Source of the DNA: Siphonodentalium dalli
Taxonomy: Eukaryota > Mollusca > Scaphopoda > Gadilida > Siphonodentaliidae
Reading direction: 5' to 3'
DNA length: 64,000 nt
Assembly: GCA_032622095.1 (NCBI GenBank)
Contig: CP136066.1
Location: forward strand, 132,091,917-132,155,916
In this document: piece after piece, positions 1 through 12,900 of the stretch
How the letters are laid out: each line of letters starts with the position of its first letter
Numbering within the stretch: the stretch's first letter is position 1
Program-made: the position numbers and the translations under genes
The notes under the pieces: generated by a model
The model's input: the letters and a program-made list of their open reading frames with translations, nothing else
What the model was told of the DNA's origin: nothing
The model's database searches: none

Positions 1-270
1 ATCGATCCGCATGATCCATCAAATCTTTATTTAGCAACTGACCCAATCGGGCACGTGATCTTGTTTTGGTTCTATTCTTAGTTTTGGTAAACAACTGCAA
101 ACGTGTCTCTCTAGCTGTCATGTTTTAGCAACCCGATGGGATAAATGCGGTCGCTGTGCGACGCTCGTTTTATCCGTTTGCGCTGAGTTGGTACATTTCT
201 AGTTTATATTATGTCTTGTTAATATCGAAACTGAAGTATATGGGCTACACACAGGAAGAAGATCAGTGTT

Positions 271-627
271 TAGCTCACCTGAGAAGTCCCCGGTGGAGCT
301 ATAGTCATCACTCCTCATCAGTCCTCCATACATCCTTCCATCCGTCTCCAGTACCCTAAGACCTAATGGGTTCGTATTTTGTGTGGATGTTCCCTGGGTG
401 ACTCACATTCAGATTTGTTAAAATGAGGTCAATGAGTCAAATAGTTGTGAAGCCAGGGCCATAACTCTTTTCCACCATAGTAATTCTTAAAACAACTTCT
501 TCTTAAGAACCATCAGGCCTACATAGCTTATATATGGGTATGGAGGGTCCTTGGGTGACTGCGGTTCAGATTTGTTCAAATGGGGTCACTGGGTCAAATA
601 GGGGCAGAGCCAGGGATATAACTCTTT
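271..627 (+). repeat. dispersed repeat family 1, copy 1
   Basis: Begins TAGCTCACCTGAGAAG and contains the phrases GGTTCGTATTTTGTGTGGAT, TTCAGATTTGTT and AGCCAGGGCCATAACTC. The same series recurs at 9032-9315, 10205-10573 and 22790-22926. Repeats starting with this AGCTCACC phrase are common in bivalve genomes. No coding capacity. Confidence 0.8.
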
Positions 628-1302
628 AAAGTGATGTGAAACACTCCGGTAGGGTGATAAAATATAAATGGAGAATAATATTGTTCAAAGTAGTAAGTTT
701 TACAAATAGTATATCCAAATTGACAACACACACCGTCATTCTTATATATGAATTAAATACATTGACTCTCGATGGCGAAATCGTTTTCGTTAGTTTATCG
801 CCGATAGATGCGTCCCGAATAGAGTAGTATATATTTACAATTGAGTGTAGTTCTGACGATGTTTTCTATGGAGATGTTATTAGAATGTTACATTCCTCCA
901 GTTGTCACAGCGGATGAATACTAACTTATCAGTTTCACGCACCCGAACAAGTACATAATATGTCTTTAAAAAACAAAAAAGTTTTAGATTGTAATTTTTG
1001 ATCAATTAAAGATAAAATAATAAAAATTATAACAAAAAAAGCCTATATAGCTGTTCCGCCATATGGACGACCAACCATGATATCCCATATCACATGATAC
1101 ATGTAGTTCACTTTTCAAGAGCCATGTTCCTGCAGCAATATAATAATTCATTTATTACAAAGCTCGTTAACAGCGACAGTAGACGACTTTACCGATTTAC
1201 TATTATATGATGCCACTCTTATATTTTCCATAGTGTGTCCTATTATGCCCACGGTTCTGTTGTGGCATTTTCCCAGCTTACCAATTTTTTTTTTTTTAAA
1301 GG

Positions 1303-1503
1303 TCAAACGAGAGTATTCTTGGGCCATAACGTAGTGTCTAAGATCATCTTCATTACTTCACGGTCTACAACTTCAAGTTTGAAAGATGAATATGTGTCAT
1401 ATTTGGTGTCCAATTTAAAACATTTCACAACGGACGTGTTGAATGTGTCATTCACATAACTTTTCACGTCTTTCTCAGCTGTTCCCGGTGCAAGTCTCGA
1501 CAC
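1303..1503 (-). pseudogene. LINE ORF1-like fragment, RRM-like end
   Basis: On the minus strand a 66-residue stop-free piece reads MSRLAPGTAEKDVKSYVNDT and later KYDTYSSFKLEVVDRE and LDTTLWPKNTL. This resembles the RRM-like C-terminal part of ORF1-type proteins of invertebrate non-LTR retrotransposons. It stops at an A/T-rich tract near 1290. It is probably the downstream part of the fragment at 2725-3245, the two now separated by the insertion at 1964-2678. Confidence 0.45.
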
Positions 1504-1963
1504 GAATATTAAGCCGGGAGGACTGGTCTTCAGTCTTTAATGTTGAATTACTCGATGTTCCAATATAATAAACATGAGGTTACTCGTTCTTTATTCATTA
1601 TTTCCATAAGTATCCGGTCTGTAGGTTTGTTTGTTCCTTATGACATTTAATGTCTCAGCAGATGTTGGCATATAACGTTTGAGATATTTGCGGAGCCAAA
1701 TATTCGTCCCTAAGTTGACGAGATGGGACGTTCTGAGCGTTGTTGGCTTTGTGAATTGGCACCTTCCCTGATACAGTTGGTAATACTTGGTCAGTTGTCA
1801 TCATGTTCATTGTCCCTTCACCGATACAGTTTGTAATACTTGGTCAGTTGACATCATGTTCATTGTCGCTGATTTCACAGCTTTACCTATCTCGGCTATC
1901 AAGTCCTTTTTCATCGATCTTACAAAATCATTGTTTATTTCCGCTAATGCAAATTTCTTTATA

Positions 1964-2678
1964 CAGAAAAACCTCTCCAAACTGGACTCTCTATAAACCG
2001 AATCCCTCTCCATACGAACAAATTGTCTACTCCCAAATTCACGCAAGAGCATTCTCACTAAAAATTACCTCTGTAAACTGGAAACTCTCAATTCCGAACA
2101 TCGGATGGCTTTTATAGTCCAAAAGTGAATGAATACATTAATTTTTACCTCTGAAATCCGAACACGGAAAGCGATACCAACCGAACGCGTGCGATAGATT
2201 TGACAATTCATTGTGACAGGTTGATTAAAACTTTATTGGTGACAATGCACTACAATCGTGTACTTTTAGCTAATTAGTGTTTAGTTTGGCCATGGCCATA
2301 AAAATAAGAGTCCAATTCAACTCAGTGATTGATGTAAAAACAAAAAGTGTATTATCTGTGAAGTCACCATTAATATTGTTCACTCAAAGTGTTAAAGAAG
2401 CATACAGTTATCTAATCAGACAGCTGCCATTATAATCTGGTTCAAAGCATTCGCCGAACAAAACACAAAGCGCTACTTAAATTGGTATGAATATTCAATA
2501 GTATAAAACTACTATACTAACGATGTGACATTTTTAGCGACATTTTAAAAAATCACCGTAAAATTTATCTTTTTTATGTCAATACATTCCGATCATAATG
2601 TGATTTTCTATAAACCGAACACCTCTTTAAACCGAACAGAAGGACAGGTCCGAAGGGTGTTCGGTTTGGAGAGCGCTG
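1964..2678 (+). mobile_element. pogo-like non-autonomous element, copy 1
   Basis: Starts just after a TA with CAGAAAAACCTCTCCAAACT, which matches the terminus CAGTGAAACCTCTTCAAACC at 61187. The far end carries the inverse, GTTCGGTTTGGAGAG (about 2660-2673). Internal repeats of 'AAACCGAAC' type recur at 1996, 2607 and 2628. Pogo/Tigger elements insert at TA and have CAGT..AACCTC termini. It sits within the ORF1-like pseudogene. Confidence 0.6.
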
Positions 2679-2724
2679 ATCACTATCCAAGGTCCTTAAT
2701 TTGGGTTTTAACATTTTATTTATC

Positions 2725-3245
2725 TCATGACAAGGTTGAGATATCCACATGATCGAAATCGATGCCGATGGATGGTAATTTTCCCAAATCATATGCTACG
2801 AAAAGTGGCAAATCCTCCAAATCTATTTCATGCAGCAAAGCAAGCATGTCCTTCAGGTTATTCACGGTTTTATCTGGTCCTTCGTGTTTTATGAATCTTG
2901 AATTGTCACTATTCGCCAAATCAAACAACAGGAGTTTTGCCTATTCAACTTCCGATTTCTCAAAAGTTTCAGAACACAGTTTTATCATCACATCAGTTGT
3001 TAATTTCATGTTCACCATGAAGCACAAGAGTTCACTAATCACAATTGGCTTTGATTTGTTGTTATCCACTTCAAATACTTTATCTTTATCATTGTGAACA
3101 TTCACCTGTTTCACTTCCCTCCGCCACTTGGTGAAAGACCGAATCTTTTCCGTTCTCAGGGCATACATAAGTATTGGTCATCTTGTGTGAATTTCACCTT
3201 AGTTCTAGTACCACAATCTTCGCATCTTGCAAACGGGTTGAAAAC
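2725..3245 (-). pseudogene. LINE ORF1-like fragment, N-terminal part
   Basis: Reading the minus strand from about 3245: CEDCGTRTKVKFTQDDQYLC (a Cys-x2-Cys, zinc-binding look), then after a frameshift near 3170 ALRTEKIRSFTKWRREVKQV, then after an in-frame stop at 2941-2943 DLEDLPLFVAYDLGKLPSIG. This order (Cys-rich, charged helix, 'DLP.F.AY.L..LPSI') fits an ORF1-type protein family I associate with mollusc repeats. One frameshift and one stop show it is dead. Confidence 0.42.
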
Positions 3246-3739
3246 AGACACACACCCACAAAGTAAAATGTTGTCAATGGAATTATATTATTTCTCCAAA
3301 TATATGACTATATTTTAGAAAGTGCACATATCTATTATCTGTTGATGAGAAAGTATATTGCTGGATCACTCCATATCCTTCGTTGTTTTGGAAATACGTC
3401 AAAATGTAGAAATAATTTGCATAAATATTTAAAACATCGTTGTCATGCGATGATGTCACAATATGTTCAGAGGTCAGGTAATCGTAATTTACATCCATTG
3501 AATTCAATATTTTATCAGGACCCAATCATCGTCTTCAAAGTTGTATTATTTGTTTTAAATCATTGCGTCTTTTTGGGACATATAATGCATAAGCAGAAAG
3601 GTAGTTCAGGTATTTATCAACCTATTTTGATGTCGGGGAAACATTTTAAAGAAATATATTATAAGGTGTATTTTGGAGTACAAACTGCCATGTGGCTTTA
3701 AGTTTAAAATTTTAATCTGTAAAATGAATGATATTACAG

Positions 3740-3905
3740 GATAACGGTTGCTAAGCCCGCCCCACCAGATGCCACTATAAAGCCTTTTGATTACTCAGGC
3801 TTTGCTGGACCCAGTTACGATGAGGATGGTCATGTGGTTCCACACAGTATTCTTGGAAGTTACAATGACTTTAAAAGACAGGCCATCATGAAAGGAGATC
3901 TTATG
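3740..3905 (+). CDS. MYCBPAP: MYCBPAP exon 1 of those visible
   Basis: Acceptor TTACAG, donor GTGTGT. The first base completes a codon begun in an exon not seen here, followed by 55 full codons (ends phase 0). It encodes ITVAKPAPPDATIKPFDYSG and continues with GPSYDEDGHVVPHSILGSYN, the conserved N-terminal block of the family. Because the exon begins inside a codon, at least one upstream exon must exist; none could be assigned in 1-3739. Confidence 0.85.
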
Positions 3906-6900
3906 GTGTGTATCAACTTCATTAGCTCAGGTTGGCAGGCTGCTGTTTTGCAGCATCAGTCATCCACAGTAGACCTAAAACACCATAGTTTCGGGGTTTC
4001 CACTAGAGGAGCAATGGATGGATCCCTTTTAGGATCCCTTTCCCCTAGCCCATAGTTCCCCCTCAGACACATTCTCTTATCATCAAATTAATGCCTGTAC
4101 CACTTGTGTATCACCCACTAAATAATACTAACAGGGAAGATATATAACAAATATAATTGTTATTTTGCTTTGACCACTAGTGAACCTTTTACAGAAAAAT
4201 AATTATGTTTAAGGATACAAATAGACTCTTATCACATTATTCTGAAGGATATCGAAGTAGACATCGCTTAAATCCACGTGTTTTAATTTTGGTTGGTTAT
4301 GACATAATTACGTGGTCAAAATAATTCTGTTGCTATCCCGATTTGTACTGATTATGTAGACCAGATGTTAGACAGTGAAAGTTGATCAAGAATATTTATG
4401 GCATAACAATTCGGACATAGAAATCAATAACCCATTTTAACAGATTCCTCTGTCGTTGGTGGCAGTATGAACAATTCTCAACACTTATTTTATCAGAAGA
4501 TTAACTTGATGTTTTCATCGCAAAATTGTTTTTATTTATTTTTTATTTTGGGTGGCTAACTCGAATTAAAAATGAAATTAAAAATGAAATTAAAAAAGAA
4601 AAAGAATACATACAATGTCAAATTTATGCAGTGCCAATTAAAATAGTCAGCATGAATGTTGTGGCTTTATTTTGCATCTGTCGTCCATATATTATGTTAT
4701 TCAGGCTAAAGGGGGGTGACCGTTAGTCAAATACTAATTTTAATGAATTAAATTAGACTTTCCTAATATTGGTTGCAATATGGTTTATTACCTGGCATTG
4801 TATTAATGTGAAAAAATAATTTATCATTTCCATTTACTCATTACTGTCTGGTATTTTCTAATTGTTATTGCCAGCAAAAACAAGACTCTTTTGCATATCT
4901 GTTTTGCTTTGACAGTTATTGTCGTATCTATTGCATAACTCAAAATTATACCATTTCAGGACTTCTCACAGATGGAAGATGCAGAGAAACAGTCTGATGT
5001 TCCTACCCTGAAATATGAGAAGAAAAAGAGAGCTACACGTCAGCAGATGAACCTTCAGGCTAATGAGTGTAATGCGCTCGTCAACTGGCAGATGAAGATG
5101 AGAGAGAGGAAACAACAGCAGGGATATATCTCTAGTGAGCAGAGAGTCCTGTATTCTATTAAAGCACCTCCATATATTACTGCAGAGTATCCTGTATTCT
5201 ATTAAAGCACCTCCATATATTACTGCAGAGTATCCTGTATTCTATTAAAGCACCTCCATATATTACTGCAGAGTATCCTGTATTCTATTAAAGCACCTCC
5301 ATATATTACTGCAGAGTATCCTGTATTCTATTAAAGCACCTCCATATATTACTGCAGAGTATCCTGTATTCTATTAAAGCACCTCCATATTTACTGCAGA
5401 GTATCCTGTATTCTATTAAAGCACCTCCATATATTACTGCAGAGTATCCTGTATTCTATTAAAGCACCTCCATATATTACTGCAGAGTATCCTGTATTCT
5501 ATTAAAGCACCTCCATATATTACTGCAGAGTATCCTGTATTCTATTAAAGCACCTCCATATATTACTGCAGAGTATCCTGTATTCTATTAAAGCACCTCC
5601 ATATATTACTGCAGAGTATCCTGTATTCTATTAAAGCACCTCCATATATTACTGCAGAGTATCCTGTATTCTATTAAAGCACCTCAATATATTACTGCAG
5701 AGTATCCTGTATTCTATTAAAGCACCTCCATATTTACTGCAGAGTATCCTGTATTCTATTAAAGCACCTCCATATATTACTGCAGAGTATCCTGTATTCT
5801 ATTAAAGCACCTCCATATAATTACAGTCCAATCATTAATAATCAGTATATTTATGAAATTACTTTACATATATTTAGGCCATAAAAAAATAATAATTACC
5901 TGTGTAAAGATCAGGCAATAATGATAAAAGGAGGATATTTAGCTTTATATTTTCCAGGAAATTTCAAAAGTAATGGATTACTCATTCACATAAGACGGTG
6001 TGAATGTATTCATTGGAATCGTTTCAAAACTTTATCTCTAAAATAGAGGAGGGGAAAAGTTTTAATCCTCATAAACGTTAAATATCTGAAATTACCGTAA
6101 GAATATTATATTTTTTTTAACAAAGATCTTTGCCAAAAAATGTAAGAACTGATAAAGAACATTTATTACCTGCTAGCATGTGAAATATAGATATATTTAA
6201 AAAAACTTTTTTTGTCTTTTCTATATCTAGATTTGCTGCAAAAGAACCCAGAGGACTTAGTTATGAATCAACCAGATAATTTCAGAGCAATCCAGGAAGA
6301 TCGATATGTAATCGATAGAACCATCCCACGCATTGATTATGGAAAAGGATGTGAGTCTGGAATCAAACTAACAACCTAGCTCTCAACTCCTACCAATGGT
6401 TGAGTTAACTATTCAAGCATTTGCTTTATTTGATCAGTGTTTAAAGTGAAACTGACAGAGTTCATGACTCTAAACTATAAACAACGTGAATGATGCATCC
6501 TTTATCCCATCAATGACAATACAATGATTAAGAAAATAAAAAACGTCTTCGCTCCCAAGCGAATTCATTATAAGAGACAAGCACAGACACCAATGATGCC
6601 GCATGTACTTTAAGAATACTGATTCTTTTTGGTTCGTATGTTTGATTCTGATTGTATATGGTTCTTATGACAATGATCGTCTTGTGTTTCTGAATCAGAT
6701 TTATCAAAGAGAATGAGTTGCGAAATACAGTAGATTCAAAACGTTCAATAAAATCAATTGTCTTGTCCTTGGACAATACAAACCGATTACATCATTGACA
6801 ACGTAATGTAACAGAAAATGTCTTCACTAAATTATTAGGTGCACTCTACAATAATCAAAAGTTTGTTCAATTAAATAATCAATATCAATCTACATTTCAG

Positions 6901-9900
6901 TATACTACAAGCTACAATTTTCAGAGGGTGCACTCATTTGTAGTTCATTTGTAGTGCCGCAAGGTAAGACTTGAACCTACGGTTCTCGTTTTACCATAGC
7001 GTCACACCTAACTCCTCGTGCAATAAGGTTAAATATTTCACACACTTGTGTCGTTCTGTCTATATATAGTCCCATGTTATGTACTGTTAGGTTATATTTG
7101 TACGTTAGCGGCGTTGGAAGTTACATAGCGAAGAAAATTATTTTATTTATCCTCTCTGATGTCCTGAAAAAGTAGCTGTATATGTTTTATAAAATGCATT
7201 ATTTATAAAACTTCAATTATAAATCAGTTTAGCATGGCTGCAAAGTTGAAAAGTGTCGCACTTATACCAGTGCGTAGTAGTATACATTGGTTACCTTTCA
7301 CGACTGCAGCCACTAGAGTTTCTGAAGTCTCTCGAAATTGAAAAATCCTTACAACTTTCCATGGCACAGAATCACAAAATCAGCTGCATTGTATTTCGAC
7401 AAACTGTTGTTGAACAACAAATAGCCACTGCAATAAACATGATATATGCCAGATTCAAGCTGAAATTAATTCTGTGACAGTTCCACTTGAAGCAATATTA
7501 TTCTCAGATCATATTAGGACGTTCTCCAGTTCAGCTATTGTCATCACTGAACACTCCATATCTATCCATTTGTCTAGGCATTGTCTATCCATTCATTCAT
7601 AAATATTTCTTTAAAAAGAATCTCCTTACCCACAATCACAAGACCAAAGAGATTCTATTTGGTGAGAATGGTTTCTAAATGGGACTGGGATTAATTCTTT
7701 GTATCTGTATGACCATTTCAGCTTGTAACATAGGCATGGATCATTTGAATTGGTAGTGCTTTGATGTATTGATAGCCAAGTTTAATTAAGGTGTAAGGAT
7801 ACCCACATCTTGTTTGGAAAATAAAAAAAAAATCCATCCATACAAATAATTAGTATTGCCCACTCTCTAAACTGAGCGTTGTGGGGCATATGCCACGCTT
7901 GGCATTGCACTTGTTGGTGTAACCAATATCTTGCTCACATTGAAATTCCAGGAAGCTGTTTCCAACTTCATATTTCTGATTTTAGATAGAGTAGGGAGCG
8001 AGTTCTGGAAGCAACAGGAAAAGTTTGGAGATGAAATGAATGGAATACAGTGAGTTGTCTTTTAAATTAAACTTTTGTTATCTAATGTAGTTGGTTGGTA
8101 TTTTATGTGTTATCATCTATAAATGTAGTATTGGTTGATATATTATATTTGTTATCTATAAATGTAGTCTTTGTTGGTATAGTGTTGTTGCTATTATTTA
8201 TGCTATCAATAAATGTAGTGTTGGTTGGTATTATATGTGTTATCTATAAATTTAGTGTTAGTTGATGTTATATATGTTATCTAATGTAGTATTGGTTGAT
8301 ATAATATGTGTTGTCAATATAGTATTGGTTGATAGTATATGTGTTATCAAATGCAGCTTTGTTGTTGTCCCCCCCGAAAAAACTATTAAAATAGCCGGTG
8401 TCTGTCCATCCGTGCGTGAGTGGCGAATGTCCGTTGATTTTATAACGCCAGTGAGGTAACTCAGATTACGAAGGAGGCTCATTAATTTCTATGACATGAT
8501 ATGAACAGTATTCAATCACAGTTTTAAACAGTTTAATATATTAGAATGGCACTGTGACACTGCCAATATGCGTAAAGTTTGTGAAAAGTAAACAGTTTGG
8601 AACTTTGGAGTCATTGGAGTCTGATTTGAGTCATTGCAAACGAAAACTCTTGTGCACATGTACGCTTCACCTTGCCGCGCACAGCAGGCAAGGCGCGATT
8701 TCAAAATTGCGCACCGTGACTTGGGAATTTTCAAGTTAGAAAGCATTGTGTATAGAAAATGTGAAGAATCACAATGAATCTCTATTTTTTTCCAGCATGA
8801 CACTGAGCCAAACTGAAAGAGGATATCCACCCCCAATACAACATGTTGGTCTGCCTAACATGGTCAAAGAAGAAAAAGGTTAGGAGCAGGTTTAATCTGA
8901 TTGGATGAATTACTTAAGGAATAACTGTTTTACTTCATTTGGACATAAAGCCACAATTTTTGATAACATGGCTCATAAGTTGTGTGAAATAAATTAAAAT
9001 TGAGGTACAATAAATAACAATGCACTCTTTCTAGCTCACCAGAACTATCAGACCGAATGGGTTCATATTTGATGTGGATGTTCCATAGGGGACTCATATT
9101 CAGATTTGTTCAAATGAGGTCACCAGGTCAATTAGTTGTGAAACCAGGGCCATAAATCTATTCATCCATGGTAATTCTTAGAATGTCTTCTTGTCTAGAA
9201 CCATTGGGCCGATTGAGCTTATATTTGGTATGGAGGGTCCTTGGATGACTGGGGTTCAGAATTGTTCAAATGGGGTCACTGGGTCAAATAGGGGTGGAGC
9301 CTGGGACATAACTCCAAAAACAAACAAAATTCTTGATCAATTTAACATACAATTTTTTTTATTTTTTTTTATAACATGTTAAAAAATTAGAAAAACTAAC
9401 ACCATTGTAACATCTGCAGAGTTGTGAAAATCTTTTATGAAATCATGGAAACTTTCCCTTTCCATCATTCCCCCCCCCCACATGATCCCAGACCACCACC
9501 CTGCCCCCAACCAACAACACCCCAACCCCATCTTACCTCTCCCACCAGCAGATTATGTCAATTTATTAGCTCCAGACAGAGAGAGTTAATAATACGCAGT
9601 CATCAATTGAGATGTTATCTGGCAGAAATGTGTAAACAACTGCTTAGCTAGCACTCATGACAGTGTGTCATTAAAATCAAAGCAAAACAAAATGTTGTAC
9701 CCAAACCTGAATTTAGTGTGTCTGACATTTGCAGAATGGGACCCCCATAGGGTGAATTTAGTTATGCTACCCTGCACAGCAGGCTATCATCACCAGATAC
9801 ACTATCCAGCGACCTCATTCTGCTTAGGCCTCATCTTCTGGGAAGTATATTGGGTCTTAAATTGACGTTTTTACTTACTTTTTCCCTTCTGTTCAGTTTC

Positions 9901-12900
9901 TATATCCCCTAATTTGCAGAAGATAAAATGCATAATTGAGGTGCCCAATGGGTGCTTTAACTGGAGAACTTCAATCTATTCCTATGTCTCCCATAGCAGT
10001 TGAGGTCTAAACAGAATAAGGTCCCCAGACAGTTAATGTGGTGATTCTAACCCACCTTGCATGATTGCGTCACTAAATTCACCCTATGGGGACCTCATTC
10101 TGCAAATGTCAGACACTATATTCAGGCTTGGCTGTTCCAATATTATTTTCTTATCCACCACGTATCCAGTTTTTGCAAAGAAAACTTTGGGGGTATATTG
10201 GATTGAATTTGTCTGTCTCTCTGTCAGACTTTCCTCACATCCATCCATCTGTTGGGATGTCTTTCCATCGGTCCATCAATTGTTTTCTTCTCCAGATTTG
10301 TTCAAATGAGTTCATCAGGTCAAATAGGTGAGAAGCCAGGGCTATAACTCTTACCCTCCAAAGTAATTCTTAAAACAATTTCTTCTCAAGAACCATCAGG
10401 ACTATTTAGCTTATGATTTGTATGGAGGGTCTTTCGGTGACTGGGGTTCAGATTTGGGGTCATTTTAGGAATTTTTTCTTAAAATCTACTGATTGAAATT
10501 ACTAGATGAATGGATCTCATAGATGGGGATTCACATTTGTTCAAATAGGGGCAGAGATAAGAGATTTAACTCTAAACCAGCCACCCTACCTATATCTATG
10601 GCGTTTGATACTGGTATAATAATATATAGATTCCTATTGATTTCTATATGTGATGGGGCAATAAGGCAGAAGTGTAGAGGGGGTGGGGTTTTTGACCCCC
10701 CCCCCCCTACTTTGATCAAAATTTTCTAACAGTTAGAAATTTCCTGCCTGATACAACATCAGTTTTGATTTGATTTTTCAACCAGTAACAGTCCATATTT
10801 TCCTACTTTGGGTTAAACTGTAGGACCGAAATGGCCACAAATTTTAACTTCATGAGGGATGTCATGTTGGAAATTTTGAAAGTTCGAGAGCTTGAAGTGC
10901 CAGTAACAGTTGTAAAATTTCATTCTAAGACGGTTGTGCAAAAGGAATTTTGTGAACTTTGGACTGTGGTCTGGTTGTCTTGTTTAAAAAGGGTAAGGGG
11001 TTGGATATTTGTCAGTGGTGTGCAATTAAAAATTTCAAGGTGAAGAGCCTTGCTCATCTGAGAACCTTCAGCTATGTCCCTGTTTAGAATTACTTGTCTA
11101 AAGTGATTTTGACAATTACTGACTGTTGTAGTCTTCAGAGTTCCAGTCTTCTCAGTCTTTACAGCCAGGTGAGCGACCCCACAGTCATTGACTGTCTTAT
11201 TTATGATAACTTTCAGCCTCGCAGCCTTTGTTATTGGCTGGCATTAGCAAATGTATTCGGTCGTCCACCAAGGATCCCAATGGTGCCACTGAAATTGGTT
11301 CTAGTGTTTATACCATCCGCTGGCACATTTTACATGACCAAACATAATTCTTGTCCAGGGCACATACACGTACCAAGTGACATGTTAAAATTGAGGTTAT
11401 TTGTTTATGACCTAATAAAATAAAAGAGTTATCCCTTATAATTCCAACTCCATTGCTTGATATAGTTTATAAAGAAATATCTTCAACACACGTTTGGTAT
11501 GGGCAGACAGAATTATAATCGTTGTCGTGACAATTGTACATTGGAATGACCTATAATATTGATAATAGTATTGCAAAAAGTGAATGTTTAGATAATAAGT
11601 TCAACAAATTGGGGTATTATTTGAACATTTTCCTTGTCAACTACATGTCAATGAGTATCCAGTTGTCAAATTATTAAGTTGGACACAAAGTTTCCAAGAT
11701 TTCACAAACAAAATAAATGTATTTTACTTGCGGATGTAAATATTTTTCAGGTGTCACATGGGATACCAATCAGCAGTCATATCCATGGCACAAAAATCCA
11801 TATTTATTATCAAGGAAAAAACAACTGAAAGGACTTATCGATGAGCTTGATCCCCACCAGCCGGTAAGAGTCCAAAACACGATCGTTTATTGCAGATGCT
11901 TTTGAGGAGATTTAATACTTTGCATGTATTTTAAATATGTTCAACTTCTTCATTCAACTGACAATTCATTCATTGTGTGACATTCTTTAACCTTTTGTTT
12001 ACGTCATGGGTTCTCCCATTCAGTGATACATATAATAGTATACAATGGAATGATCTATTGTTCATCTGAAGGCATATATTACATGTGCAGAAGGATTCAG
12101 GGAACTATTTATTGGTGGGAAATGTTCAGATAATAGTTAATCAAATGGCCTATGAACATTTGTAAGGGAACTAGTATATAGTAAGAAAGGGTTACGTATG
12201 AAAAATATATTTGAGTCTGTGAAACTGACATTTATAATACATTCTAAAATTTCAGATTGTTTATTAACTTTGCAGACACAATGCTGAACACACACCCACC
12301 CTTCATCCAAAACAAATTCATCATTTATATAAATATCTTAAAATTTTCAACTAAATATTTTGAGAAATTGAGAATATATTGATAAATCTTTCATTCACCA
12401 ATTTAAACATCATGTGAATCTTTCAAAGTCAGTGTGCTTTTCAAATTATGACATGTTATGCTGTGTGATTTATTTTAAAATTGAGATTTTTTTTCAGACA
12501 CAACTTCTTCAGATACATTAAGAGGTTCTTCTCTAATTCCATTTTCTTCAAACTAAATTGTTGGTTGATTGATGACTCATATATATATATATTTACATAC
12601 TAAGTGTTGTCATCACTAAATCCTGCATTCTGATTGGTCGGCGCCAGAGCTGTTAAGTTTCACGGATTGTTCCTGAGACTCACGGATTCCCACGGCAATT
12701 CCGCAAACACGGATTACCCCCAAAATCTCCCGGATTCATCAAAACCCCGCATTCAAAATTCCAAAACGAAGTTTTTTCTGTTTTTTAAATTCGTGCATTT
12801 GTGGGATTTCCCAATTGACATGGATTTCCGGTACCGTAAATACTCACACATTAACATTCAATCAATGTACCAGTCGGTAACTTTTGATGTTCCCTCTTAT

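Noticed and set aside
5152-5818. CRISPR-like regular repeats
   Set aside because: Direct repeats with no unique spacers in a eukaryotic intron: a minisatellite.
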